Shown piece by piece: positions 21,405 through 31,494 of a DNA stretch of 64,000 bases. Source of the stretch: Nymphaea colorata (taxonomy: Eukaryota; Streptophyta; Magnoliopsida; Nymphaeales; Nymphaeaceae); NCBI RefSeq assembly GCF_008831285.2, contig NC_045142.1, positions 18,787,354-18,851,353 on the forward strand, given 5' to 3'. Numbering within the stretch: the stretch's first letter is position 1; the number at the start of each line of letters is the position of its first letter. Made by a program: the position numbers and the translations under genes. Below the pieces are notes generated by a model. It had not been told where the DNA came from. It made no database searches and was given only the letters and a program-made list of their open reading frames with translations.

Positions 21405-23306
21405 CTATCTGCTGTGATAGGTCTTCACGTCCAACGGGTAGCACTGCTTCATGCAAAACGCATACTCCCACGTTGGGTCTTGCTCGCCTATCCACTTTAC
21501 TTGGTATTTCTTCGGCTCCCCTTGAGAGTTTGCTTTTTGCCGAAGAATCTTCTCCACCCGCCGATTTGTTGCTTGCTTGGTCGGCGATGTTCGCTGCACT
21601 GTGAGGTCTCGTTCTGGGAGGGTTCTGTTAGATTCTCTGCCCTGCCTTTGTTGAAGAGTGGATACTACCACGACCTTACCTTTATCCTTCCTTGTTGGGA
21701 CGGTTGGGACCATGCAAGGGTGCCTCTCGTCCATGATACTTACACTACGTAAGTGCGGCATCGGTACCATCTTTGATGCGCAGAGGAACTCCATGCCTAG
21801 AATCATCTGGAAATCATCTGTCTGAACCACCGAGAAGTTGGCCCTTCCCGACCAACCCTCAATCTTCACAACTGCATCTCGGACTATGGCGTAGATCGGT
21901 CTTGCCTCTGAGTTCACTGCCTTCACGCGTGACTCCCCCTTTCCTCGGGTGAGGCCCAATCTTCCGACTTCCTCCTCCGAAATTAAATTGTGCGTGGCTC
22001 CCGTGTCTACCATGGCGATGGTAGGTTTTCCGTTCACCAGAATCTCTATGCACATGAGCTCCGTTGAAGGTGTCGTTGTCACCTTCGTTTCCTCCTCTTT
22101 TGTCAAGGCGTGAAAAAGTTGAAGTGCCCCAATTCTCGGCTCTTCCACATCTCCACCTTGTAGCGCATTTGCAGATGACCTTGAAGTGCTTGCCTCTATA
22201 GCCCTCGCAGCATTGGCGTGCCCTGTCGGCCTTACTCGCTTTGGGCAGACGCGTGCCTCATGCCTTTCCCCACAAACCCAACAAGTTACTTCTCTTGGTG
22301 GTCCATTGTAATCCCTGCGAAAGAATTGCCTTCCCCCAGTTTGCCTCTGAAATGACGATCCACTTCTGTCTCGTCGCTCCTTCTTACCGTTGTGGTCGGA
22401 CTCCCTTGTAGGCTTGAAGGTCTCAGTGTAGCTTTTGCGTTGGGTATCTGCCAAGCGCTCGGCTGCCACATATGCTTGCTCCAAAGTCTTCGGGTCTGAT
22501 CTCTCCACATCGGCTTGGGCCCAAGATTGGAGCCCTATGATGAACCAGTTAAGCTTATCCTTTTCTGGCATCTTAGGTACATCCAACATGAGCTTTTGAT
22601 AGGCTCTAACATATTCCCGCAAGGAACCTGTCTGTCTCAGTTTCGCCACCATCCGGTAAGTCTGTCTCTCGGCATCCACAGGCATGAAGTACCCCTTCAA
22701 CTGTTTACGGAAGTCGTCAAAGGTAGCAATCGTGCAATCGCCATTCTCAACGTCAAACATCTTCCGCCTCCACCAAGCCACAGCATCTCCCTCTAACAAC
22801 ATCGCTGCGGTCTTGATCTTCAAGTCCTCCTCTACTACGTTTTGCAAGTCCAGGTAGTAGTCCACTTGAAACAGGAAGTTGTCGATCTCCCTCGCATCCC
22901 GGCTACCACTGTACTTCGCCGGACGTTGAACGTCGACCCTACTGGTCCTCTCATGGCTACTGCTGGATGAGCTAATACGTAGCAGTCTCTGATTTGAAGC
23001 TCGAAGTTCAGCAACTTCGTCCTGCAAGGTCTTCACCAAGTCGGAGAGTGAACGGTTCAAGGCCACTTTCTCGGCCATCTGTTCCCGCATCAACTTCATC
23101 TCCTCCTTGAATCCCTCAAAGGTCTCGGCGGCAAAGCCGAGGGCTTCCTCATGGGTGGCCACATCTGCGACCAACCTATTCACCGTCTCTTCCAGGTTTT
23201 CCTGGCCACGGTCTGGGCTCGTCTCCCCTTGACGGCCTGGGCTCGCCTCCTCTGGATGGGCCGGTTCCTTGCATTTGGCACATCGCAGATTATATGATGA
23301 TGCCAT
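21405..23306 (-). CDS. Gag-protease-chromodomain polyprotein of a pol-less Gypsy element
   Basis: I place the start at ATG 23306 (MASSYNLRC), since the longer open frame to 23531 runs into the LTR. The protein is about 633 residues. Residues ~45-130 are heptad-rich (LSDLVKTLQDEVAELR), likely a coiled coil. Then come a Retrotrans_gag core (AVAWWRR, LRQTGSLREYVRAYQKL), a basic linker and a zinc knuckle CWVCGERHEARVC at ~345, spaced CX2CX3HX4C, one residue short of the usual CX4H. The retropepsin site DTGATHNL is near 432 with an ILGMEFL flap-side motif about 85 residues later. The C-terminus (~585-630) reads as a chromodomain: VEKILRQK, YQVKWIGE, PTWEYA. In autonomous chromoviruses RT, RNase H and integrase lie between protease and chromodomain; here they are absent while the frame stays open. 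Confidence 0.9.
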   Translation of the reverse strand: MASSYNLRCAKCKEPAHPEEASPGRQGETSPDRGQENLEETVNRLVADVATHEEALGFAAETFEGFKEEMKLMREQMAEKVALNRSLSDLVKTLQDEVAELRASNQRLLRISSSSSSHERTSRVDVQRPAKYSGSRDAREIDNFLFQVDYYLDLQNVVEEDLKIKTAAMLLEGDAVAWWRRKMFDVENGDCTIATFDDFRKQLKGYFMPVDAERQTYRMVAKLRQTGSLREYVRAYQKLMLDVPKMPEKDKLNWFIIGLQSWAQADVERSDPKTLEQAYVAAERLADTQRKSYTETFKPTRESDHNGKKERRDRSGSSFQRQTGGRQFFRRDYNGPPREVTCWVCGERHEARVCPKRVRPTGHANAARAIEASTSRSSANALQGGDVEEPRIGALQLFHALTKEEETKVTTTPSTELMCIEILVNGKPTIAMVDTGATHNLISEEEVGRLGLTRGKGESRVKAVNSEARPIYAIVRDAVVKIEGWSGRANFSVVQTDDFQMILGMEFLCASKMVPMPHLRSVSIMDERHPCMVPTVPTRKDKGKVVVVSTLQQRQGRESNRTLPERDLTVQRTSPTKQATNRRVEKILRQKANSQGEPKKYQVKWIGEQDPTWEYAFCMKQCYPLDVKTYHSR

Positions 23307-23385
23307 GGCTCCTTCAACGGCAGCAAGTCGGCGCGACGATCTACATCGACTCTCCAATCGCTTCCCCAGATTGACCTGAATCTGG

Positions 23386-23397
23386 GCTCTGATACTA
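23386..23397 (-). promoter_or_regulatory. tRNA-Met-type primer-binding site of the Gypsy element
   Basis: Minus strand TAGTATCAGAGC, two bases inside the 5' LTR. It matches TGGTATCAGAGC, the common plant initiator-tRNA site, at 11 of 12 positions. Confidence 0.75.
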
Positions 23398-23399
23398 GT

Positions 23400-23817
23400 T
23401 GTCACGGGCCGACTCCTTCGGCCCGTGCGGCGCGGCAAACTCTCGCCAGTAAGCCGCAAGCCTTCGCCTTCGTTCAAGTGGGCGCAGATCACTTGAACGC
23501 TTTCTCGAAAACAAAGACACAAAATACACAAGAGTATCGAAAGAAAACTCGCAATATATTCACTTTAACAAGATGAGTACATCACGAGGGAAGCAAGTAA
23601 GCTTTTCACTTTACTTACAAAGGTTTGCCGAAGCCGCTTACAAAGTTCCGAAGCCGACCAACCAAAGCTAGGAACCCCAATCTATACACTTGCAAAGGAC
23701 CTTGGGAGGGTGCTCCTACACAGATGAACACTCAAGCTTACACCAAGGCCCAAAAATACACAAAGGAAATCAACAAAAACAAAAACAAAGACTGTACAAC
23801 CCTGACACAGGGGAACA
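23400..23817 (-). repeat. Gypsy LTR (5' copy in element orientation)
   Basis: 418 bp, colinear with 20952-21369 with about 7 substitutions and no visible indel. The promoter for the element RNA should lie in it. Confidence 0.97.
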
Positions 23818-23822
23818 ATTTG

Positions 23823-24226
23823 TCTCTTGAGAAATAATAAATGCTATTGTTTTAAAAAATTTTGTTCTCCATTTAGTTACATGTAAATGAGAACACCTCT
23901 CTAAGATTTTGTAATAACAGATTATTGTATCATCCACCGAAGACTTATGCACAAAAAACAGAAGACTTATGCACAAAAAACAAAAGGAGAAGAGAAGTGC
24001 CAACAGATTGGGGTGGCAACAACAGTAACCATCTACTAAACCATAACATTATATTATAAGAACAATCTTTTACACCACGTACTAATAAGTCCTATAAAAA
24101 AGTAGAATATGACAGCCATGCCATTAATGAGAAAACATAACGTGAAAAGGAAACAACACCTAATATGATGTCTGGATCTGGATTCAGATCCATATATCAT
24201 GAACCAAACCTATGCACGTTCTAACA
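23823..24226 (-). repeat. Likely 3' LTR of the neighbouring decayed Copia element
   Basis: On the minus strand a purine tract (cttgagggaggg, ending at 24227) is followed by TGTTAGAACGTGC from 24226, a typical plant Copia junction. The far end of the LTR cannot be fixed because no partner LTR was found, and the Gypsy insertion at 23817 bounds the segment. The ATTTG target of that insertion lies here. Confidence 0.5.
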
Positions 24227-26130
24227 CCCTCCCTCAAGTTATACATGGTCTTGCATCATGTGTAACTTGTTCTTTAGCAACATGTGTAACTTGTTCTTTA
24301 GCAACTAGAATTGTCGTCATGTTAATCCTTTAGTAAATAAGTTTGCCAGATGATCTTCAGTTCTAACATGTTAGGGCTCTACTTCATTTCCCTCAACCTT
24401 TTGTTGAATAAAATGTTGATCAATTTCAATGTGCTTGGTCCTGCTATGCTGAATGGGATTAAAAACAATATTAATTGCACTCTGATTGTCACATAGGAGT
24501 GATAAGCAAACACTCTTCTCCCCTAAATCATTCAACAAATATCTATTTCAAGTAGCTTCTATTGTGCCTGCAGTCATTGACTAGTATTCTGCTTGAGTAC
24601 TAGTTCATGCCACAACCTTTTGTTTTCGGCTGCTCCAAGACACAATATTATGCTCTATGAAAACACAATAACCACTGATCTCCTTTCATCTGGATCACGT
24701 GCCCAATCCGCATCTATATAAGTGATTATCTCATGTCCATGATAAACATTGTCATTCTTATGGTGAACAAGACCTTCTCTTCCAGCGTCATTTAGGTATC
24801 TTAAGATGCACTTCACCACCTCCATATGGCCTTCTCTTGAAGCATGCATAAACTGAGAAGCCTGATTAACAACATAAACAATTGTAGGTCTGGTAAATGT
24901 AAGAAACTGTAAATACCGACAATACTTTGATACTTTGTAGGATTGGCTTAAGCCTCTCCATCTTTAGAACTTAATCTTTGATGTAATACACTAGGAGTAG
25001 TAACTAGTTTATAATTTGTCATGCCCGTCTTTTCCAAGAGATCATGAGTATACTTTTGCTGCATGAGTGTCAATGTGTCTCCTTGTCTATCAACCTCTAA
25101 ACCAAGAAAGTACCTCAATTCTCCTAAATCTCTCATCTTAAAGATCTTCATTAAGAATTGTTTTACCTCTCCCACATGCTCATTTGAACTCCTTGTTATA
25201 ACAATATCATCTACCTATATGAGGAGAAGAGTTCTGATACCTTTTTTTGATAGACAAATAAGGAATGATCCAATGAACATCTTCTAAAACCAACACCTTG
25301 AATCTGTAAAGAAAAACTCTCAAACCAAGAACAAGATGCCTGTTTTAACCCATTCAGGGGACCTTTTCAATTTGCACACCAATGTGGAAGGATCTTTTTT
25401 TGCATATCCGGGGGTTATTCCATATAAACTTGTTATTTCAAATCTCCATGCAAGAATGCATTCTCAAGATCCATCTGATTGAGTGTCCATCCTCAATCAA
25501 GAGCTAAAGTTATGATGATACGTATTGTACCCATTTTAACCATTGGACTGAAAGTTTCATCATAGTCTCTTTCATATTGTTGCGTCAAATCCCGAGCAAC
25601 AAGACATGCCTAATATCTTTCAATACATCCATTAGGTTTATATTTTATTTTATAAAACCATTTGGAGCCAACAACATTTTCCTTTTGGTCGTGGTGCCAC
25701 ATCCTAAGTTTGACACTCATGAAGAGCGTCCGTTTCTTCGTTCATAGCTTCAATCCATTGTCGCTATTTGACAGCTTGATTGAAAGAGAGTGGCTCATCG
25801 TGCTTTTTGAGTTGAGACATAAATAGTTGAAAGTCAAGAGAAAATGCATCATGACTCACCCATCATTGAATTGGATGTCGAATACAAGTTGATCTCTGCC
25901 CTTGTTCAGTAGTGGTTACCTCTAGATTACTCGGTCCCTTTTCTCTGCCTTTTCTAACATATACTTGTCTAGAAAAACACTTAATAGGATGTTCTTCATT
26001 GGTTTGATGGTTGCTTAAACCCTCATTACTGTCCGAGGATGAATGAATGGATTGACATGACTGCTCTATATTGGTAAAAAGATCAACACTCAACCATGGA
26101 TCGTACATCTCCACTATCCTGGGTTACACT
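24227..26130 (-). pseudogene. Copia polyprotein remnant (RT and RNase H), decayed
   Basis: Minus-strand pieces in order: the RT entry region near 25760-25690 (IEAMNEETDALHE), a VDDIVIT box near 25210, then 25175-24948 with MRDLGELRYFLGLEV and YTHDLLEKTGM. RNase H follows at 24849-24655 (YIDADWARDP, DERRS) and to about 24300 (CDNQSAI, RTKHIEI). There are at least ten stops or frame breaks. A 22-24 bp direct duplication (tgtgtaacttgttctttagc) lies near 24262-24305. The copy is inactive. Confidence 0.85.
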
Positions 26131-26816
26131 TGATCTGACACGTCCATGCCGAAACCATGTTCATCAAAAACAACATTGTTGGAGGTTCTAATAGATTTTC
26201 ATGACACCAATATCATTTATACTCGTCTGCATATCTTGCAAATCTGCACTTTGTGGCCTTGTCCTGAAACTTAATTTCTCAAAGCTGAATCAATATGCAG
26301 ATAACATACACACCCAAAAACACACAGTTCATTATAGCATGGGTGTTGATCAAACAAAATACAATAAGGAGATTTCTCGTAAGATGGACTTAGGAAAATA
26401 CATAAACAAAAGGAAAAATTACATAACGATTCTAAGTACCAGAATGCAATGTTATAAAAGGCGTAGCGTATCACGTATCGGTCGGGCTGACCTAAATGCC
26501 GTATCGTAACATATTGTAAATGTACCGTAGTTAATTTGTAAAAATATAAAAAAACATAAAAAGAAGAAAAAATCCAAAAAAATCCGAAAAAAGCAAAAAA
26601 TCAGAAAAAAATCAAGAAAAATGTATTTCAAGGAACATTCATGTATATGAAGTATGAACAACACATTCCAAAAATAAGAAATCAAATATTCAAAATAACA
26701 TAATAAGCATCACATCAGTATTAGGCTCTTAGCCTCTTAGCATGCCGAAGAGAATTAGATTACATCACATTTCATAAGTTCAAAAAATCAAAACATGTAG
26801 TTACATCTTTCATGAT

Positions 26817-27369
26817 TCAACGACAGTCCTCGTCATCTGCATCATCGTCTTCATTTTCTTCATTAATTGCTTCTATCCCCTCTGTTGGAAATGGAATGTC
26901 ACCAACATTCAATTGCTCCCCAGCCTCTCCTTCTTCAATAATCTCCACTGCTCCTTCAATGTTCAAAAAATCAAGATCGTCCTCATCAAGGATTGCAGAT
27001 TGTTCTTCTTCAACCCAAGAATCTAATATATCAAAATGGTCAAGGCTGATAGGATCATATTGAGTGTGATGCTTCATCGTAGATGCTGCTTCTATTTGCC
27101 AAAAGTGTAACAAGAGAAAAAATTAACAAATTGTTAAAAATTAAAATATATATTAGAATTGGCTATTTTGTATAACGAATGTTTACCTTTGTCTCAACTT
27201 CATATTATAACGAACGTAAACAAGGTTATTCAGCCTTTTATGTTCTAGCCTATTCCTTTTCTTACTGTGGATGTGTTGAAATATGCTCTAATTTCTTTCA
27301 CATCCAGTTGCACTACATGTTTGGCTGAATCCAGCAAGCTTCTTTAATTCTGGACAATCAGGCCCAAAC
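26817..27369 (-). pseudogene. hAT transposase C-terminal (dimerisation) fragment, inactivated
   Basis: Minus-strand translation from 27369 gives CPELKKLAGFSQ, then CSATGCERN, a stop, SIFQHIHSKKRNRLEHKRLN and YNMKLRQ: the hAT family C-terminal dimerisation region of plant transposases. The stop (TAG at 27290-27288) stands where this family has a conserved tryptophan. A second exon-like piece, 27113-26817, carries the acidic tail (DPISLDHFDILDSWVEEE). Upstream catalytic regions are missing; the reading is cut at 27380 by a MITE end. hAT transposases act in the nucleus as cut-and-paste enzymes; this one cannot work. Confidence 0.85.
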
Positions 27370-27379
27370 CTCCCCTACC

Positions 27380-27600
27380 CTATGTCACACGGGTACTCCT
27401 CTTTAGGAGTACCCGCACGGTACTGGTATGGGTACGGCCCTGGGTGCGGCAAAGGTGCGGTCAATCAAGCATCAGATACGGTCAACGTACCTGAGATCAT
27501 TTTTGTCCATTTTCGGACTCGGTCAATTTTGACCGAATCCATTTTTAAGATTTTAACATTTTAAACCATTCTAACATTAAAAGTCTTCAATCTTCGAAAA
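27380..27600. mobile_element. Partial MITE, same end family as the DnaJ-exon MITE
   Basis: Starts ctatgtcacacggg, matching the first 14 bases of the 17484 element at 13 positions. It runs through gggtacggccctgggtgcgg and a cttcaatcttcg region. No opposite end (ccgtgtggcatag) follows, so it is a left-end fragment. It sits where the transposase frame breaks. Confidence 0.6.
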
Positions 27601-28324
27601 CCCTAAATCAATGTTATCCATATCGTACGATACGTATCAAATAGGTCAAGAAAACCTATACGATACGTGTTTGAAACACGATACGCGTCCGTATCATATG
27701 CGTATCGCCCGTATCGTATGATATCGTACGATACGAGAGAAAACACATATTTCTTTATTTTTTAAAAGTTTAAACACTCCTCCCCCTCTCTCTTCTTGTA
27801 TTTAAAAACTCCAATAGATGAGGAGGGAGAGATTTTGCCCATTTCCATAAAAAATAACCAAGGATTCATCAATTTGGAAGATACTATCGTTGAATAAGGA
27901 AATATGATAACTATATGTTTTGAACTTATAAAATTCTGATGTAATCTAAGTCCTAAGACTCTAAGTCTTAAGATTCTATAAAATTTTCAAGTTTAAAATT
28001 GTGATGGATGCTTATATGTTATTCTTGAAAATTTGATTTCTTATTTTTGAATGTGTCGTTGATACACATGAATGTTCCTTATGTATAATGATCTTTTTTA
28101 TATTTGAATACATTTTTCTTAATTTCTGATTTTTTGTTCATTTTTTCCAGATTTTTAATGATTTTTCTCTATTTTTTATGATTTTACGCTACGCTACGTT
28201 TGCGAAACGTTACGATACGGCGTATAGGTCGGCCCGACCGATATGCGATACGCTATGCCTTTTATAACATTGCCCTAAACCCCTTCCCGATTGTGCGACT
28301 TCCCCGCCTTCCTTCTGGTTCGGC

Positions 28325-28582
28325 CTACTGCATCAGACGATGAACGTATCGAGATGGGGCACCAGATGTTTGGGATTTACCACCAAGATCAACTCCAGCG
28401 AAGGCCTTGGTCGACTTCTTTCTAGATTGAGCAGGGGCGCTAGAAGAGGTGTCGATGAGGTTGGTGAGCTCGGCCAACGCGGCGCGTTTCTTCTGCGGAA
28501 GAACGGTGGTAGCAGAGGAGTCAGCGGCTCTCTTGGCCCATGCCCGCATGACTGGTACAAGGTTCTCTTGGTCGTTGGACAT
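28325..28582 (-). pseudogene. Cyclin-A-like N-terminal exon fragment
   Basis: ATG at 28582 opens MSNDQENLVPVMRAWAKRAA followed by PQKKRAALAELTNL, the arrangement of plant A-type cyclin N-termini (QEN, a KRA stretch, then KKR-x-x-L-x-(E/D)-L-T/P-N). The destruction-box and cyclin-box regions are not present. The frame stays open to 28325, but a splice donor may lie at ggtg|gtaaat near 28380. The minus-strand continuation runs within 55 bp into the right end of the hAT element, so later exons are lost or displaced. Cyclin A activates CDKs in S/G2. Identification rests on a short motif; another KKR-x-x-L nuclear protein is possible. Confidence 0.5.
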
Positions 28583-28991
28583 GGCTATGGCAGTCGGGCA
28601 ACTCTACCAAGAGCAAGAAGAAGGGGAGAAGAGTGGAGAAAGGACCTTGTTGAGTGGGAATTGCTCAATCTGCCCACTTTGAGTTGAAAATTAAAAATCC
28701 CCCTCTTTTCTTGTTTCTTTTTTCACTCTAAACCTTTCTTGTACATAGTTCCTCATAACTTTTCATTTTAAATCTTCCATACTATGTTTCAAAAATCGAT
28801 CCCTTCTCTATAACTTGACTCTTCGATAATAGTGTGAGCCATAACCATAGCGATGTCAATACAACTTGACTCTTCTAATCTTGATGATGCGACAGAAAAT
28901 CAAGAAAGCTGATACATTTGTATGTTAATTACTTCCATATTGTGTTTTGGATCATGATTTATGAATGTGTTATTCTGTTTGAAATTTTTTG
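28583..28991. other. Possible cyclin-like 5' flank and intergenic DNA
   Basis: The part next to the cyclin-like ATG (to about 28690) is CT-rich on the minus strand like a plant 5' leader. No other feature was seen. Confidence 0.35.

Positions 28992-29087
<96 letters not shown>
28992..29087. repeat. Compound CA/TA microsatellite
   Basis: About 13 CA units run directly into about 35 TA units. A Copia coding fragment starts at the right edge. Confidence 0.97.
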
Positions 29088-29089
<2 letters not shown>

Positions 29090-29880
29090 CAGATCTTGGA
29101 AATCTGAAATATTTCTTGGGGATTCAAGTTGATTGGACTTCCTCTGGTTTGTTTATGCATCAGTCCAAACATGCTCATGACATTTCTCTCGAGCACAAAT
29201 GCAGACGTGCAACACTATGAGCATGCCTATTTCAGATATTCTTAAATATGAAGGTGCACAAGACCAACCATATTTAGATCCTATTGAATATCATAGTCTT
29301 GCAGTGGCTCTTCAATATCTCACAATCACTAGGCTGGATCTCTCCTATGCTGTCAATTTATGTACACACCAATGATGAAACATTTTCAACTTATTAAGCG
29401 TATTCTCCGATATGTTGAGGGCACATCTCATTATGGAATTCAATTTTCTAAGTCCAAAGATTTGACCTTACGGCCTACTCTGAACACCGACTGGGCTGGG
29501 TGCCCAGACGCCTAATGTCTGGTTACTTTCCTTGGACCCAAATGTATCTCTTGGAGTTCTAAGGAGCAACCAACTGTTGCCTGATCATCATGTGAGGCAG
29601 AATACCATGAGCTTCCTGGAGCTGCTGTAGAGGTTATATGGATTACTTTTATTCTTCAAGATATCGGTATCTATCTCTTCAAAGCTCCAATTCTTTTTTG
29701 TGATAATATCTCTGCACTATATACCACCATCAAGCCTGTTTTTCATTCTCACATGAAACATTTAGAGCTTGATTATCATTTTGTTCATGAACAAGTGGCG
29801 CTAGGCAACATGGAGATGCAATTTGTAACAACCGAAGGCCAGCTCGCTGATCACTTTACCAAGCGACTGTCACAATAGCA
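29088..29880 (+). pseudogene. Copia RT/RNase H fragment, 5'-truncated
   Basis: Plus-strand reading starts with DLGNLKYFLGIQVD directly after the TA tract. It continues in pieces with YLDPIEYHSLAVALQYLTIT, IKRILRYVEGTSHYGI, TDWAGCPDA, ISWSSKEQPTVA, SCEAEYHEL and CDNISALY to LADHFTKRLS: the RT tail and RNase H of a Copia polyprotein. The RNase H D-E-D residues are visible, but stops and frame changes break it. Everything upstream of the RT tail is missing. Confidence 0.88.
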
Positions 29881-29943
29881 CCTCAGCTTTCTAATTCGGC
29901 ATCTCGGAATCTGTCAGCCACCTTCCCTTCGGTTGAAGGGGAA

Positions 29944-30480
29944 TGATAACGCACAGGAGGATCTTGATAACGCACAAGAGGATCTTTGCATTGATAAGGC
30001 ACCAACCCGTGAGAAGAGTAAAAAAAAAAGCTGCCGTCAGCTCTTTCCATTGCCAATGCACCAGTTCACGCACAAGACGAGAAACTGACACCAACTGCTA
30101 AAGCACCAGATCACGCACAAGAAGGAAAACCGACGCCAGCTCAAATAAAATATGGGAAGATGGTTTGCCCAGCTCACAACGTCTCCTTTGTATCAGGAGC
30201 AAGTGATAAAGATTATGAGAAAGGAAGAAATATCCAGACCACGGTTTCTCCTATTCAACAAAGGAGAGATTTAAGGAATCACAATTATAAACCAATAGAA
30301 TATGCAAAACTGGCGTGTGATTTGAATTAAAATTTGATTCCAAAAACTTGTATAAACTCTATGTGAGAAAGGAAACCAGTCCATAGAGAATTAAGGACTG
30401 AGATCGTGGAAGTAGGATAATTTCTGAACCACGTTAAAAAATTCTTTCGATTCTCCTTCCTCTTTTTCAGTAAAAACAAC
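29944..30480 (+). repeat. Possible 3' LTR of the truncated Copia
   Basis: A purine-rich tract (gttgaaggggaa) ends at 29943 and TGATAACGCACAGG follows, a fitting LTR start. A candidate end is aaaacaaca at about 30480. There is no partner LTR to confirm either end. A 24-26 bp partial duplication (gataacgcaca.gaggatct) lies at 29945-29995. Confidence 0.4.
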
Positions 30481-30900
30481 ATGTAGTTTCAAAAATGTAG
30501 ACGTAAGGTGGGAGAAAGAGCGATGGATGAGGAACACTTTAATGAGTCTCCCTAGGTGGAGCATCCCATGTTTTAATTTTGAATACCTCTTGTAAATATC
30601 TAAAAATAATACACAAGGATGCTCCAATAAGGAAAATCATTCATCACTCTTCTCGTTGCTCTTTTTCCCAGCTTAGATATATAACTAGTCTCTCCTTTGC
30701 ATCATTCTTCTTCTCCCTTTGTGCGCTACTACATTCCGCTTCCACCATCTACCACTGCCTTCCCTTCTAGAATTTGCCAATACAAAAGCATCATTACAGT
30801 GCTTCTAGTATGCATCCTTCTATGAAATCTCATCCTTGTTAATCAACCCTCAAATTGATTCATGCCTTTCTACAACCTTGAGAGAAAGACGGGGGAAATA
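30481..30900. other. Intergenic DNA, no gene recognised
   Basis: No coding region with family resemblance was seen on either strand. Confidence 0.4.
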
Positions 30901-31494
30901 CCATAATTTCCCAGCATAAAGTTATCCCTTGCCCGAGAAGGTATTTGTGAAAGTTAATAAACAAATATGAACTTTGAGTAAGACATTTAAGGAATTAACC
31001 AAAATATTCAAATGAAAAAACGGGTGCATCCAGAAATTAACAAAGATGTACATCCAAATTAACACCTAAATATTATATGTTACACTTTACATTACACTCA
31101 ATGGTGACAACTCTCCTTGCCAACCCTTCTCGTCTTACTGCTCAAGACCAACAGTTGGAACCTAATGGATCTGGGTCCAAATGAAATAAAATGAAATGAC
31201 AATTAAAAAAAAAAACTGGATCCATGATTTGCTACTATGCCAATCTCCCAAGTTTGAAATAGTCAGCTCTTGATGGCTGAGATATTGCGGCATGGTGGTG
31301 CATTATGTGGTAGTTGCCCTTTGACTTACTCCCAAAACGTAAGCAAAGGTACCTGGACTAGCACAGATAGGTCTTAAAAAAAGTTAGCAATAACCTCGAT
31401 GCTGACAAAGTTCTGCCTGGCATATGACCAGCCTAATATTTCATATGAATCACATCAGAACTATAAAGTGGTCCCCAAACCATGATAATCTCTA

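Larger units (their letters stand above)
20952..23817 (-). mobile_element. Non-autonomous Ty3/Gypsy chromovirus-like element, complete
   Basis: Two 418-bp LTRs (20952-21369 and 23400-23817) differ at about 7 positions by eye, roughly 98% identical. Both ends are TG...CA on the element strand and the element is flanked by a perfect ATTTG duplication (20947-20951 and 23818-23822). On the minus strand the 5' LTR is followed two bases later by TAGTATCAGAGC (23386-23397), close to the initiator-tRNA-Met primer site. A purine tract (aaggggggagcc, 21381-21370) precedes the 3' LTR. The 2-kb interior codes for one protein with gag, protease and a chromodomain but no RT, RNase H or integrase, so movement would need enzymes from an autonomous relative. 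Confidence 0.95.
26447..28272. mobile_element. hAT-like element with long TIRs, degenerate
   Basis: The left end is caatgttataaaaggcgtag at 26447. The minus strand from 28272 reads caatgttataaaaggcatag, and both continue into a shared region with gtatc, atcggtcggg, gacct and gccgtatcgtaac, about 65 bp of imperfect inverted repeat. The interior includes a dead hAT transposase C-terminus (26817-27369), a nested MITE start (27380) and a smaller CGTATCG-rich inverted repeat (27612-27735). The adjacent octamers, ccagaatg and ccctaaac, do not match, so the target duplication is lost or the ends are off. Confidence 0.7.

Noticed and set aside
26439-28280. 8-bp target duplication for the hAT element
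   Set aside because: The flanking octamers ccagaatg and ccctaaac do not match, so no duplication is claimed.
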